From: Synechococcus sp. LA31
GTDB taxonomy: Bacteria; Cyanobacteriota; Cyanobacteriia; PCC-6307; Cyanobiaceae
Direction: 5' to 3'
Assembly: GCF_018502385.1 (NCBI RefSeq)
Contig: NZ_CP075523.1
Span: 2,046,001 to 2,110,000, forward strand
Length of the DNA: 64,000 nucleotides
Shown piece after piece: positions 23,335-32,531 of this stretch. The translations under genes were made by a program, and so were the position numbers. Within the stretch, counting starts at the first letter, position 1. Every line of letters starts with the position of its first letter. A model generated the notes under the pieces. It saw nothing but the letters and a program-made list of their open reading frames with translations, did not search any database and was not told where the DNA came from.

Positions 23335-24474
23335 ATGGCGGTGGTTGGGCGATTTCTGCAGCCGCCGGCCGGCAGTTTCTTTCTGTTCGGCCCACGCGGC
23401 ACGGGCAAATCCACATGGCTGCAGGAGCGGTTTCCCAATGCACTAAGGCTGGATCTACTGGCTCCGGAGGTGCTGCGGGCCTATCAGGCCAGGCCGGAAC
23501 GCTTGCGGGAACGAATCGCCGCGGAGGAGCCCGGCCTCACCACCGTGGTGATCGACGAGGTGCAGAAGGCGCCCCAGCTGCTGGATGTGGTTCACAGCCT
23601 GGTGGAGGAGCGGCCCGAGCTTCGCTTCGTGCTCACGGGCTCGAGCGCCCGCAAGCTGCGGCATGGAGCCGCGAATCTGCTGGGCGGGCGGCTGGTGGCC
23701 GCCCACATGCCGCCCTTTATGGCCGCGGAATTGGGCGACGGCTTCAGCCTGGAGCGGGCGCTGCAGATCGGCCTGGTGCCATTGGTGTGGGAAGCGCCTG
23801 ATCCCCAAGCCACGCTGGCGGCCTACGCCGCGCTCTATCTCCAGGAGGAGGTGCAGGCGGAAGCCCTGGTGCGCCAGATCGGCGATTTCAGCCGCTTCCT
23901 AGAGGTGATCAGCTTCTCGCAGGGCAGCCTGCTGAACCTGGCCAGCCTGGCCCGAGAGGCTGAGATCCCGCGCAAACGGGCCGAGAGCTATCTGGGAATC
24001 CTGGAGGATCTGCTGCTGGGCTTCCGCCTGCCCGTGTTTCAGCGCCGAGCTCAGCGGCAACTGGTGCAGCACCAAAAGTTCTTCTTCTTTGATGCGGGGG
24101 TGTTCCGTTCATTGCGGCCGCGGGGCCCCTTGGATGCGCCAGAAGAGATCGAGGGGCTTGCGCTGGAAAGCCTGGTGGCGCAGCACCTACGGGCGCTCTG
24201 TCAGTTGCGCGCCAATGGCACACAACTCAGCTTCTGGCGCACCCGCGCAGGCCTGGAGGTGGACTTTGTGGTGTACGGCCCAAACCTCTTCCAGGCGATT
24301 GAGGTGAAGCGCTCAGCCCGGGTGACCTCAGCAGACCTGAAGGGCCTCAAAGCCTTCCAGGCGGACTATCCGGAAGCGCAGTGCCTGCTGCTTTCTTTCT
24401 GCCCGGAGCCGCTGCTGATCGATGGCATCCGCTGCGAACCGCTGGAGGGCTGGCTGCGTCAGCTACGCCCTTGA
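23335..24474 (+). CDS. AAA+DUF4143 ATPase
   Basis: 379 residues. AAA_14 domain: Walker A 'GPRGTGKST' near 19, Walker B 'TVVIDEVQKAPQLLDVV', sensor 'FVLTGSSARKL'. The DUF4143 part follows (~200-370), ending with the PD-(D/E)xK-like pattern 'RTRAGLEVDFVVYGPN' and 'IEVKRS'. These proteins are common, often horizontally moved, and of unknown role. It is not the close paralogue of the interrupted ATPase at 19392-20720 (different Walker A context, different lengths). A near-palindrome (AAATGG ... CCATTT, ~23304-23326) lies just upstream. Confidence 0.88.
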   Translation: MAVVGRFLQPPAGSFFLFGPRGTGKSTWLQERFPNALRLDLLAPEVLRAYQARPERLRERIAAEEPGLTTVVIDEVQKAPQLLDVVHSLVEERPELRFVLTGSSARKLRHGAANLLGGRLVAAHMPPFMAAELGDGFSLERALQIGLVPLVWEAPDPQATLAAYAALYLQEEVQAEALVRQIGDFSRFLEVISFSQGSLLNLASLAREAEIPRKRAESYLGILEDLLLGFRLPVFQRRAQRQLVQHQKFFFFDAGVFRSLRPRGPLDAPEEIEGLALESLVAQHLRALCQLRANGTQLSFWRTRAGLEVDFVVYGPNLFQAIEVKRSARVTSADLKGLKAFQADYPEAQCLLLSFCPEPLLIDGIRCEPLEGWLRQLRP

Positions 24475-24479
24475 TCCAT

Positions 24480-24734
24480 TCAGCGGTAAACCTCCTTGCG
24501 GTGCCCAACACGCACCACAAGAACCACCAGCTCCTGCTGCTGCCACTCGTACACGATCCGATAGCGACCTACGCGCAGGCGACGCAGTCCCTCGAATTCG
24601 CCCTTGAGCGCTGAACCAGCGGCCGGAACCTCGCAAAGCTTGTCGATCGCGGCCACGAGGCGGAGGCGGTCGGCCCTGGGCAGCGCTGCCAGCGCCTTAG
24701 CGGCACTGCGTTTAATCCGCAGCGAGCAGCGCAT
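24480..24734 (-). CDS. RelE/ParE-family toxin
   Basis: 84 residues from ATG 24734 ('MRCSLRIKRSAAKALAALPRADR'). The ending 'LRRLRVGRYRIVYEWQQQELVVLVVRVGHRKEVYR' is the diagnostic RelE/ParE C terminus ('G.YRI.Y' and 'GHRKEVYR'), which includes the basic residues used by ribosome-dependent RelE mRNA interferases. It overlaps the antitoxin by 23 bases. Convergent with the ATPase gene upstream (stop to stop five bases). Confidence 0.92.
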   Translation of the reverse strand: MRCSLRIKRSAAKALAALPRADRLRLVAAIDKLCEVPAAGSALKGEFEGLRRLRVGRYRIVYEWQQQELVVLVVRVGHRKEVYR

Positions 24735-24933
24735 CGCGCACCTCAGCCCAATCAAGAACAGGATCAGCGGGATCCCTCAGGGCAGCGGCGCCCGCCCGGA
24801 GATCTTCGATGTCATCGAGGTAGTACTCGATGGCCTGGCGAATCACGTCGGCTCGGCATCGATTCAGCTGCTGCGCGGCAGCATCAAGTTCAGCCGTGAG
24901 GTCATCGGGCAATCGGGCCGTTACCTGAGCCAT
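24712..24933 (-). CDS. Ribbon-helix-helix antitoxin of the RelE module
   Basis: 73 residues from ATG 24933, preceded by a strong GGAGG at a good distance. RHH fold 'VTARLPDDLTAELDAAAQQLNRCRADVIRQAIEYYLDDIEDL', then an acidic tail ('DPVLDWAEVRDAL') that binds the toxin. Start chosen by the Shine-Dalgarno and family length; 17 upstream codons are not credible. Divergent from the GT4 gene. Confidence 0.9.
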   Translation of the reverse strand: MAQVTARLPDDLTAELDAAAQQLNRCRADVIRQAIEYYLDDIEDLRAGAAALRDPADPVLDWAEVRDALLAAD

Positions 24934-25032
24934 CAACACCTCCCGACATTCGAGCGAAGTCAACGCCATCAGTGTAGCGGCCAAAGGCTCCGCTCAACCT
25001 CTGCCAACCTGCCCCCCAGCAGGCAGGCACGC

Positions 25033-26253
25033 GTGAACATCCTGTTCATCCACGGCAACTATCCGGCGCAGTTTCAGAGCCTGGCGCGGCTCACCGGGGC
25101 GGATGCGCGGCATCGGGTGGTGTTTCTCACGGCGCGGGCCGATGCGGCCAGTGATCCGATTCCGGGGGTGGAGCTGCGCACCTATCAGCGGGCCCGGGAT
25201 CCGCGGCCGGAAACCCATCACTACCTGCACGCCACCGAAGAAACGGTGCTCAACGGCCAGGCGGTGCTGCGGGGTGTGGATGCGCTGCTGCAGGAGGGCT
25301 TCCGGCCTGATCTGGTGATCCTGCATGCCGGCAACGGCCTGGGCCTATTCATCAAGGATCTGCTGCCCGACGCGAAGCTGATCGGGCTGTTCGAGTGGTG
25401 GTTCACGCCGGCCACCAGCCGCTGGCTGTTTGCCGAGTTCCCGCTCGACACGCAGCTCAAGAGCCAACTGCGCAACCTGGTGATCCAACAGGAGCTGCTG
25501 CTCTGCGATGCGGCGGTGGTGCCCACGGCCTGGCAGGCCGCCCAGTTTCCAGCTGTGTGGCAGCCGAAGCTGCGGGTGGTGTTCGACGGCATCAACACCG
25601 CGTTCTTCCAGCCACCGCCGCCGGATCTGAGCCGCAGCCTGGAGCTAGACCGCGAAGAAGGCGGCCCCCCTGTGCGGATCGAGCCTGAGCACAGGTTGCT
25701 CAGCTACGCCACCCGCGGCATGGAGCCGGTGAGGGGATTCCCCCAGTTCATGGCGGCTCTGCCAAAGCTGCTGGCATCAGATCCGCAGCTCCAGGTGGTG
25801 ATCGCCGGCCGCGATCGCTGCGCCTACAGCTACCCGGCGCCGCGCCCCGATGGCAGCTGGAAACAGCACTGCCTGGAGCAGCTGGGTACGTTCCCTGGCC
25901 GCGAACGAATCCACTTCACCGGCCTGCTCACCTACGCCCAATACCGCCAGCTGCTCTGGCGCACCGATGCTCACTGCTCCTTCAGCCGGCCCTACGTGTT
26001 GAGCTGGAGCCTGTTTGAAGCCCTGGCCTGCACCACGCCACTGGTGGTTAGTGACACGCCTGCGATCCGCACTGCCGTGGCCAAAGCACAGGCTATTTGG
26101 GTGGATCTGGATGATCCAGCCTCGATTCAGGCAGGGATCAAAACCCGCCTGAACAACACCGAACGGCACCAAGAACAGCAGCTCAACCAAGACTTCTCAC
26201 TGGATGCAGCCGTGAAAGGCTGGAATCAAGTGATCAATGAACTAAGCGGATGA
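25033..26253 (+). CDS. GT4-family glycosyltransferase
   Basis: 406 residues from GTG 25033 ('MNILFIHGNYPAQFQSLARL'). GT-B fold: N-terminal acceptor half with 'LVILHAGNGLGLFIKDL' and 'LFEWWFTP', C-terminal donor half with 'YATRGMEPVRGFPQFMAALP', 'VIAGRDRCAYSY' and 'SFSRPYVLSWSLFEALACTTPLVVSD' holding the E-x7-E-like region. It resembles the gene at 49674 in both halves ('FVHQGFPGQY', 'YPFVLSWSLLEAM'), so the two are paralogues. The last two codons and stop lie inside the opposite-strand tRNA-Gly. Confidence 0.9.
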   Translation: MNILFIHGNYPAQFQSLARLTGADARHRVVFLTARADAASDPIPGVELRTYQRARDPRPETHHYLHATEETVLNGQAVLRGVDALLQEGFRPDLVILHAGNGLGLFIKDLLPDAKLIGLFEWWFTPATSRWLFAEFPLDTQLKSQLRNLVIQQELLLCDAAVVPTAWQAAQFPAVWQPKLRVVFDGINTAFFQPPPPDLSRSLELDREEGGPPVRIEPEHRLLSYATRGMEPVRGFPQFMAALPKLLASDPQLQVVIAGRDRCAYSYPAPRPDGSWKQHCLEQLGTFPGRERIHFTGLLTYAQYRQLLWRTDAHCSFSRPYVLSWSLFEALACTTPLVVSDTPAIRTAVAKAQAIWVDLDDPASIQAGIKTRLNNTERHQEQQLNQDFSLDAAVKGWNQVINELSG

Positions 26254-26316
26254 AGAGATTCGAACTCTCGACCCTCTCCTTGGCAAGGAGATGCTCTACC
26301 ACTGAGCTACATCCGC
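26246..26316 (-). tRNA. tRNA-Gly (anticodon GCC)
   Basis: A 71-nt cloverleaf on the minus strand. Acceptor stem GCGGATG/CATCCGC (7 bp), D arm GCTC/GAGC, anticodon stem TCTCC/GGAGA with loop TTGCCAA (anticodon GCC), T arm GAGAG-TTCGAAT-CTCTT. No encoded CCA. Eight bases of its 3' acceptor overlap the convergent GT4 coding end. tRNA genes are frequent integration sites; no second copy of its 3' end was seen in the window. Confidence 0.98.
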
Positions 26317-26410
26317 AGGGCCGCCTTGGGCGACCCCGGAATCATGCACTACGGCGGGTCCCCCGGTCAACGCGCGGAGAAAACCCAAACGACTCCATAC
26401 ATTGGGCTAC

Positions 26411-27151
26411 ATGCAAACGCCTTCTGCCGAAACGCTGCAGCCCGAAGCACTGGCCCTGCTGCGCCGCCACAACCTGCTTGCGCCCCTGATTCGCGCTGAG
26501 GTGGTGGCCGGGGCCGTGGGCGCCATCCAGCTGGAGCCGCAGCAAACCGAAGAGCTGCTGCAAAACCACTGCGAGCGCCAGGGACTGGAAAACGAGGCTG
26601 AGCTGTCTGCCTATCTGCAGCAGCTCCAACTGAGCCAGGCCGATCTGCTTTGGCAGCTGGAGCTGCCGCTGCGGGTGCAACACCATTGCCAACACCACTT
26701 CCACCACAAGGCCGAGGCCCGCTTCCTGGCACGCAAAGAGCAGCTGGATCGGGTGGTGTACAGCCTGCTGCGGGTGAAAGATCCCTTCCTGGCCCGCGAG
26801 CTTTACCTGCAGATCGCCGGCGGCGAAGCGAATTTCGCCGATTTGGCCGCCGAATTTGCCGAAGGGCCCGAACGGGGCACCAAAGGGATCGTGGGGCCCG
26901 TGCCGCTCACCCAAGCCCACCCGGCCCTGGCAGAGCGGCTGCGCACCACCACCGCCGGCCAGCTGATGGAACCCTTCCAGATCGCCGATTGGTGGCTGGT
27001 GACACGGCTGGAGCGCTACGAGCCGGCCCGTTTCAACGAGGCCATTGCCGAACAAATGGCCCAGGAACTGTTTCAGGAGTGGGTGCAAGAACAAGTGACC
27101 GCTAAGTTGGCCCGACTGCCGCACCACCTGAGCGACACCTCACCTGCATGA
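26411..27151 (+). CDS. PpiC/SurA-like peptidyl-prolyl isomerase of the secretion set
   Basis: 246 residues from ATG 26411; a TTG nine bases upstream is possible. An N-terminal helical region (~1-110) is followed by a rotamase domain (~115-215: 'RVVYSLLRVKDPFLAREL', 'GGEANFADLAAEFAEGPERGTKGIVGPV'). No signal peptide is visible, so it may act in the cytoplasm, perhaps as a chaperone for the secreted RTX protein. Its stop overlaps the HlyB-like start (ATGA), linking it to type I secretion, as often seen in cyanobacteria. Confidence 0.88.
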   Translation: MQTPSAETLQPEALALLRRHNLLAPLIRAEVVAGAVGAIQLEPQQTEELLQNHCERQGLENEAELSAYLQQLQLSQADLLWQLELPLRVQHHCQHHFHHKAEARFLARKEQLDRVVYSLLRVKDPFLARELYLQIAGGEANFADLAAEFAEGPERGTKGIVGPVPLTQAHPALAERLRTTTAGQLMEPFQIADWWLVTRLERYEPARFNEAIAEQMAQELFQEWVQEQVTAKLARLPHHLSDTSPA

Positions 27152-30102
27152 CCGCTGCTCCCCAGATCAACCTGCTGCGGCATCCGGCCTTTGAACAGCT
27201 CTCTGAGCAGGGCCAGCGCCGTTTAGCGGAAACGGCTGAGCCAGTGAGCTTTGGGGTGGGGCAAACCCTCTGCCTGGGCAATCTGATTCCCCACCGCGTG
27301 CTGGTGGTTGAGGCGGGCAAGGCTCGCCTGCTCGGCCGGCACCACGGGCAGCTCTCCACCCTGGCGGCCTTCGGCCCGGGCTCTGTGGTGGGCCTGGCCT
27401 CACTGCTGCGGGCAGCGCCCTGCGAGGACGTGAGCGCCTCCTCGCAGGTGCAGGCCACAGCCATCCCCGATCACGTGATCGTGGAGCTCTATGAGAAGGA
27501 GCAAAGCTTCCGCGCTTGGTGCCAAAGCACGCTTTTCCCGGCTGAGCTGGCGGCATTGATCGAGCTGCTGCTGGATCGCACCGAGCGAGCCCCCTATGGC
27601 CTGCTGGATGTGCTGCGCCATGCGGCCTCTCAAGCCACCCTGGTGACCCCCAGCCAAGAAGCCCTGGGCAAGCTTGCCCCTGGCATTGAGCTGTTCGTAG
27701 CCAGCGCTAATGGCGAAGGCGCGGCCCTGGGGGATCAACTCGGCGATGAAAGCGCCCTACCCGCTGCCAACGGCCCTTTCCCGCTGCGGCTAATCGCCCT
27801 GCCCGCAGCCCTGATGGCCGAGCTGCGCCAGGGCCGCCGCCCACAGGAGGAATCTGAAGACGGCACTAACGAAGCCAGTGAACAGATGGCGAGCCCATCT
27901 GCCTTGGCCGAACTGCAGCCCACCAGTCTGCTGTTAGGCAAAACCAGCCTGCGCGAGCAGCTGAAACTCCAGAGCGGCCAAGGCCCACTGGAAGAAACCA
28001 TGGCCTGCTTCCAGATGCTGGCCCAGGTGATGGAGCTTCCGTTCCGCCGCGACGCAATCGAGAAAACGATCCGCGATGCGCTGCGGCGGGGGCAACAACC
28101 CAGCCTGCCGCTGCTTGGCCAGCTGGCAGCGGGCATGGGCCTGCATGTGGTGGGCGCCCGCACAGAACCCGCGAATTGCACCCGCCTGGCCACGCCCTGC
28201 CTGATGCCCTGGGCGGATGGCTTCGGTGTGGTGGTGAGCAGCAACGCTGCTGGCCTGGTGATGGCCCACCCACGCCTAGGCTGGCTGGAGCTCAAGCCCG
28301 CAGAGGTGGCAGAAGCCTGCGGCGAGGAAGCCTTGGAGCTGATCCTGGTGGATCGCACCAATGCCACGCCTGAGCAGAAGTTCAACTTCACCTGGTTTTG
28401 GCCTGCGCTGAAGCGCTACCGCTCCACGCTGCTGCAGGTGCTGCTGGCCTCCTTTGTGGTGCAGCTGTTCACCCTGGCCAACCCACTCCTGATCCAGGTG
28501 ATCATCGACAAGGTGATCTCCCAACGCAGCCTCGACACCCTGCAGGTGCTGGGCATCGGCCTCGTGGTGGTGACCCTGTTTGAAGGGGTGCTCGGCAGCC
28601 TACGCACCTTCCTGTTTGCTGACACCACCAACCGGATCGACCTGCGCCTGGGCGCCGAGGTGATCGATCACCTGCTGCGGCTGCCGGTGGGTTATTTCGA
28701 TCGCCGCCCAGTGGGCGAACTGGGCACGCGGATCGCGGAGCTGGAGAAGATCCGCAACTTCCTCACGGGCCAAGCGCTCACCACGATCCTTGATGCCGCC
28801 TTCTCGGTGATCTACATCGTGGTGATGGCGCTCTACAGCTGGGTGCTCACGATCGTGGCCCTGATCGTGGTGCCGATCCAAGTGGGGCTCACCCTGGTGG
28901 GTGCACCGCTGTTCCGCCGCCAGTTCCGCCAGGCGGCGGAAGAAAACGCCAGCACCCAGGCCCACCTAGTGGAAGTGCTCACCGGCATCCAAACGGTGAA
29001 GGCCCAGAACGTGGAGATGGTGAGCCGCTGGAAGTGGCAGGAGCGCTACTCGCGCTACATCGCCCGCACCTTCGAGAAAACAGTCACGGGCACGGCCCTG
29101 AACGAAACCGGCCAGGTGCTGCAGAAGCTCTCACAGCTGATGGTGCTCTGGGTGGGGGCCACGTTGGTGCTGAAGGGCGAACTCACCCTGGGCCAGCTGA
29201 TCGCGTTCCGCATCATCTCGGGCTACGTGACCCAGCCGTTGCTGCGCCTCTCCAATATCTGGCAAAACATCCAGGAGCTACGTGTGAGCTTCGAGCGCCT
29301 GGCTGATGTGGTGGATACACCCGAGGAGTCCAGCGCTGCAGACAAGGCCAAGATCCCTCTACCGCCGCTCAAGGGCGAAGTGCAATTCGACGACCTGCAG
29401 TTCCGCTTTCAGGCAGGATCTCCTCAGGTGCTGAAAAACATCAACCTCACCATTCCTGCTGGCACTTTTGTTGGCGTGGTGGGGCAAAGCGGCAGCGGCA
29501 AGAGCACGCTGATGAAACTGCTCCCCCGTCTCTATTCACCCGAGCAGGGCCGCATCCTGATCGACGGGTATGACATCGACAAAGTGGAGCTGTATTCACT
29601 GCGGCGCCAGATCGGCATTGTTCCCCAGGAGCCGCTGCTGTTTTCAGGAAGCGTGAGCGACAACATTGCCCTCACCGATCCCAATGCCACCAGCGAAGCG
29701 ATCGTGCGAGCCGCAACGATCTCCTGCGCCCATGAATTCATCATGGGCTTACCCTCGGGCTACAGCTCCCAGCTCGGAGAAAGAGGAGCCAGCCTTTCAG
29801 GCGGCCAACGCCAACGCCTGGCTATCGCTCGCACCCTGCTAGCCAACCCACAACTGCTGGTGATGGACGAAGCCACCAGTGCTCTCGACTACGACACAGA
29901 GCGCCGTGTTTGCCAGAACCTGCGCGAATCGCTCACCGGCTGCACCGTATTCTTCGTGACCCACCGGCTCTCCACCGTGCGCAACGCCGATCTGATCGTG
30001 ATGCTGCACCAGGGGGCAATCGTGGAAACAGGCACCCACAGCCAACTGATGGATCGGCAGGGTCGCTACTTCGCCCTATACCGCCAGCAGGAGGCCGTTT
30101 GA
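27148..30102 (+). CDS. Type I secretion ABC transporter (HlyB-like) with N-terminal cNMP-binding-like domain
   Basis: 984 residues, longer than HlyB (~707). Order: cyclic-nucleotide-binding-like domain (~1-140, 'LGNLIPHRVLVVEAGKARLL'), a ~140-residue linker, a C39 peptidase-like domain (~285-410, 'EKTIRDALRRGQQPSL'), six-helix transporter domain (~425-720), then the ATPase with Walker A 'GQSGSGKST' (~780), 'LSGGQRQRLAIA' and 'LLVMDEATSALD'. No catalytic Cys at the expected C39 position was seen, so the domain is probably a non-cleaving C39-like docking domain, as in RTX exporters. The N-terminal sensor domain could gate secretion. Confidence 0.93.
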   Translation: MTAAPQINLLRHPAFEQLSEQGQRRLAETAEPVSFGVGQTLCLGNLIPHRVLVVEAGKARLLGRHHGQLSTLAAFGPGSVVGLASLLRAAPCEDVSASSQVQATAIPDHVIVELYEKEQSFRAWCQSTLFPAELAALIELLLDRTERAPYGLLDVLRHAASQATLVTPSQEALGKLAPGIELFVASANGEGAALGDQLGDESALPAANGPFPLRLIALPAALMAELRQGRRPQEESEDGTNEASEQMASPSALAELQPTSLLLGKTSLREQLKLQSGQGPLEETMACFQMLAQVMELPFRRDAIEKTIRDALRRGQQPSLPLLGQLAAGMGLHVVGARTEPANCTRLATPCLMPWADGFGVVVSSNAAGLVMAHPRLGWLELKPAEVAEACGEEALELILVDRTNATPEQKFNFTWFWPALKRYRSTLLQVLLASFVVQLFTLANPLLIQVIIDKVISQRSLDTLQVLGIGLVVVTLFEGVLGSLRTFLFADTTNRIDLRLGAEVIDHLLRLPVGYFDRRPVGELGTRIAELEKIRNFLTGQALTTILDAAFSVIYIVVMALYSWVLTIVALIVVPIQVGLTLVGAPLFRRQFRQAAEENASTQAHLVEVLTGIQTVKAQNVEMVSRWKWQERYSRYIARTFEKTVTGTALNETGQVLQKLSQLMVLWVGATLVLKGELTLGQLIAFRIISGYVTQPLLRLSNIWQNIQELRVSFERLADVVDTPEESSAADKAKIPLPPLKGEVQFDDLQFRFQAGSPQVLKNINLTIPAGTFVGVVGQSGSGKSTLMKLLPRLYSPEQGRILIDGYDIDKVELYSLRRQIGIVPQEPLLFSGSVSDNIALTDPNATSEAIVRAATISCAHEFIMGLPSGYSSQLGERGASLSGGQRQRLAIARTLLANPQLLVMDEATSALDYDTERRVCQNLRESLTGCTVFFVTHRLSTVRNADLIVMLHQGAIVETGTHSQLMDRQGRYFALYRQQEAV

Positions 30103-30103
30103 A

Positions 30104-31267
30104 ATGGGGCTAAAAACTCCAGGGCAGTTGTTCCGCCAAGCTCAGCATTCGCTCGAACAACGGGTGAAAGCCGGTGCCGAAGAAGGCGAGGTGTTGCAGC
30201 AATCCCCCGTGTGGATGCGAGCCACCACCTGGGGCTTGATGGGCACCGCCGCCTTTGGCATCGGCTGGCTGGCAATCGCGCAGACAGAGGAGATCGTGGT
30301 GGCGCCGGGGAAGCTGGAACCCCTGGGCGGCGTGCGCGAGATCCAGATCCCGATCAATGGCGTCGTGAAAACCCTCGATGTGAAAGAAGGCGAACAGGTG
30401 AAGAAAGGCCAGATATTGCTCACCTTGGATCCTGAAGCCAGCAGCCAGCGGCAAAAAAGCGTGAGTCAGTCACTCCAACTCACCCAGGAACAATTACGGC
30501 TCAAGCAGGAGGAACTGAAGCAGTATCTGCAGCTGAACACCACAGAACAGGCCAAACTGCAACGCAACCTGCAACTCAACGAAGAAATTCTCGAGCGCTA
30601 TGCACGCCTCGAAGCTCAGGGCGCGAGCGCCGAACTACAATTACTGGAGCAGCGCAACCGCGTTGAAGAGATCCGCGGGCAGCTCGAACAAACACAGGTA
30701 GATCGGCTACGCCAAGTGGCCGTGCTTGATCAGGCAACCCAGCAGTTGCGCAGCCAGCTTGCCCAGCTACGTGGAGACCTGAGCGAACAAAACATGAACA
30801 TCCGCTATCAGACGGTGACCTCCCCGGTGGATGGCGTGGTGTTCGAACTCAAACCCCAGGGCGCAGGCTTCGTGAACCGTGACAGCATGCCGGTGTTGAA
30901 GGTGGTGCCATTCGACAAGCTGGAGGCTCGCGTGGAAATCCAGAGCTCTGATATCGGCTTTGTGCACGTGGGCCAGGCCGCCGATCTCTCGATCGACTCA
31001 TTTCCAGCCACTGATTTCGGCGTGCTTGAGGGCACGGTGCGCCGCGTGGGCTCCGACGCCCTGCCCCCCGACCAGCAAAAGCAGACGTACCGCTACCCGG
31101 CGGATATCCGCCTGACCAACCAGCAGCTCAAACTCAGGGATGGGAACCTCCTCCCACTGCAGGTGGGCATGAGCCTGACCGCCAACATCAAGCTAAGGAA
31201 AGTGAGCTATCTTCAGCTGCTGCTAGGCAGCTTCAAAGACAAAGCCGACTCGCTACGCCAGATCTGA
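30104..31267 (+). CDS. Type I secretion membrane fusion protein (HlyD-like)
   Basis: 387 residues. A short cytoplasmic N terminus, one membrane segment (~43-62, 'WGLMGTAAFGIGWLAIAQ'), lipoyl-like half motif 'INGVVKTLDVKEGEQVKKGQILLTLD', a long glutamine-rich coiled coil (~115-225) and the returning lipoyl half 'YQTVTSPVDGVVFELKPQG'. It bridges the ABC transporter to an outer-membrane TolC-like channel, which is not encoded nearby. It starts two bases after the transporter stop and completes the ppiC-hlyB-hlyD operon. Confidence 0.95.
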   Translation: MGLKTPGQLFRQAQHSLEQRVKAGAEEGEVLQQSPVWMRATTWGLMGTAAFGIGWLAIAQTEEIVVAPGKLEPLGGVREIQIPINGVVKTLDVKEGEQVKKGQILLTLDPEASSQRQKSVSQSLQLTQEQLRLKQEELKQYLQLNTTEQAKLQRNLQLNEEILERYARLEAQGASAELQLLEQRNRVEEIRGQLEQTQVDRLRQVAVLDQATQQLRSQLAQLRGDLSEQNMNIRYQTVTSPVDGVVFELKPQGAGFVNRDSMPVLKVVPFDKLEARVEIQSSDIGFVHVGQAADLSIDSFPATDFGVLEGTVRRVGSDALPPDQQKQTYRYPADIRLTNQQLKLRDGNLLPLQVGMSLTANIKLRKVSYLQLLLGSFKDKADSLRQI

Positions 31268-31343
31268 AGCATGTCAGCCAATGCCGACACAGCCAAAAGC
31301 CTGTGACTGCAAAGGCTCTGGCACAACAGAAAGGCCCGAGTGA

Positions 31344-31373
31344 TTGACCTATCCCTCTGCTAAACGATAAGAT
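31344..31373 (+). promoter_or_regulatory. Sigma-70-type promoter for the RTX gene
   Basis: TTGACC at 31344-31349 and TAAGAT at 31368-31373, 18 bases apart, near the housekeeping consensus. It lies in the 133-base gap after hlyD and gives the RTX gene its own transcription, useful for a protein made in excess of its exporter. An AGGAG at 31378-31382 follows. Confidence 0.6.
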
Positions 31374-31400
31374 AGGTAGGAGTCTTCACAAACCGAGACC

Positions 31401-32531
31401 TTGGCTTTCACGACCACCACCGGTGCAGGCGGCACCTCTCTGATCGGCACCTCTGGTGTCGATGCAGTATCCCTTGATGGAAATGCTTTTCCCCTCTTCA
31501 TCGGGGCTCAAGCATCCAATGATGTGATTACTCTCACGGGTAATAGCTCCAATATCACGGCCGAACTCGGAAAGGGAGCTGACACCTTCAACTCGGCAGC
31601 TTTTTCTACTGGCACCGTTCAAGGCGGTTACGGAAACGACTTCGTCACCTTCACCGGCTCAATCTCCGGCGGCCTTTACCAAGGGAATGAAGGCGATGAT
31701 TCGATTACCCTTCTAGCGGTAAGCAATAACGCGAAGATCAACGCCAATGCAGGAAACGATACAGTCAATGTCAATGGGAATTTGACCTCTTCCCAAGTAT
31801 TGGGAGGTCAAGGCAATGACACTCTTGACATTGGCGACGTAGCCATTACCGGAGGCGCCAAAATCAATGGCAACAAAGGCAATGACACCATTGATCTCGC
31901 CGACCTCACGACAGCAACCAAAGATATGGCTTCTTCCACCATTTTTGGTGGAGCAGGCAACGATAACTTCATCGCTCCTGGCGGCGGAGCTGATGTAATT
32001 CTCAGTGGCGACAACGGCAACGACACTGTGCGAGGTGCCGCTGGTTCCGATACTCTTTACGGTGGCGAAGGCAATGACTTGATCATCGGTGGTGATGGTG
32101 GAAACGTCCTCTCAGGTGGATCAGGGTCTGACATCTTCAATAACAGCTTCGACACCGCCACAGGCCTTTCTGGAACGGCAGCCACCATCACCGTTGCAAC
32201 TGGTGAACTCGGCTATGTGACCGACTTCTCATCTTCTGATGACAAAGTCTCCTTCACAGGCTCTACATGGGGCAACAACACCACCGTTTACACCACCGCA
32301 GGTGCCGGTGCTTGGTCTGCAGCATTTGTTGTTGGTCGGGTCTATGCCATCACAGGAACACTGAGCAGCGACAACGCAACCTTTACTGTTGGTTCCACAG
32401 TCAATGCCGGCGCAGACACTCTTCTGGCCAAGGCAGTTAGCACTACCAGCCTTCAAGGTGTTGAAGAAGGTGTTGTCCTTCGAGGAGTTAATTCAAGCGT
32501 AATCGGTTCCGGCAGCCTTGCAGTTGCTTGA
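31401..32531 (+). CDS. RTX-type calcium-binding repeat protein, probable type I secretion substrate
   Basis: 376 residues from TTG 31401; no ATG fits, and the AGGAG upstream is rather far (18 bases), so the start is uncertain. No signal peptide. Residues ~70-255 hold at least ten GGxGxD-type nonapeptides ('GGYGNDFV', 'GGQGNDTL', 'GNKGNDTI', 'GGAGNDNF', 'GGEGNDLI', 'GGSGSDIF'), which bind Ca2+ as a parallel beta-roll. The C-terminal ~120 residues, Ser/Thr/Gly-rich, likely carry the secretion signal. No cysteine. Base composition is visibly less GC-rich than its neighbours. Possible surface-layer or adhesin-like role; not specifically identified. Confidence 0.88.
   Translation: MAFTTTTGAGGTSLIGTSGVDAVSLDGNAFPLFIGAQASNDVITLTGNSSNITAELGKGADTFNSAAFSTGTVQGGYGNDFVTFTGSISGGLYQGNEGDDSITLLAVSNNAKINANAGNDTVNVNGNLTSSQVLGGQGNDTLDIGDVAITGGAKINGNKGNDTIDLADLTTATKDMASSTIFGGAGNDNFIAPGGGADVILSGDNGNDTVRGAAGSDTLYGGEGNDLIIGGDGGNVLSGGSGSDIFNNSFDTATGLSGTAATITVATGELGYVTDFSSSDDKVSFTGSTWGNNTTVYTTAGAGAWSAAFVVGRVYAITGTLSSDNATFTVGSTVNAGADTLLAKAVSTTSLQGVEEGVVLRGVNSSVIGSGSLAVA

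Noticed and set aside
24604-25032. N-terminal extension of the GT4 gene to 24604
   Set aside because: It would cover the RelE-module antitoxin antisense and has no glycosyltransferase similarity; the GTG at 25033 starts the conserved 'NILFIHGNYPAQ'.
26246-26316. Attachment-site duplication of the tRNA-Gly 3' end
   Set aside because: No second copy longer than about nine bases was found by eye in the window; the other edge could lie outside it.
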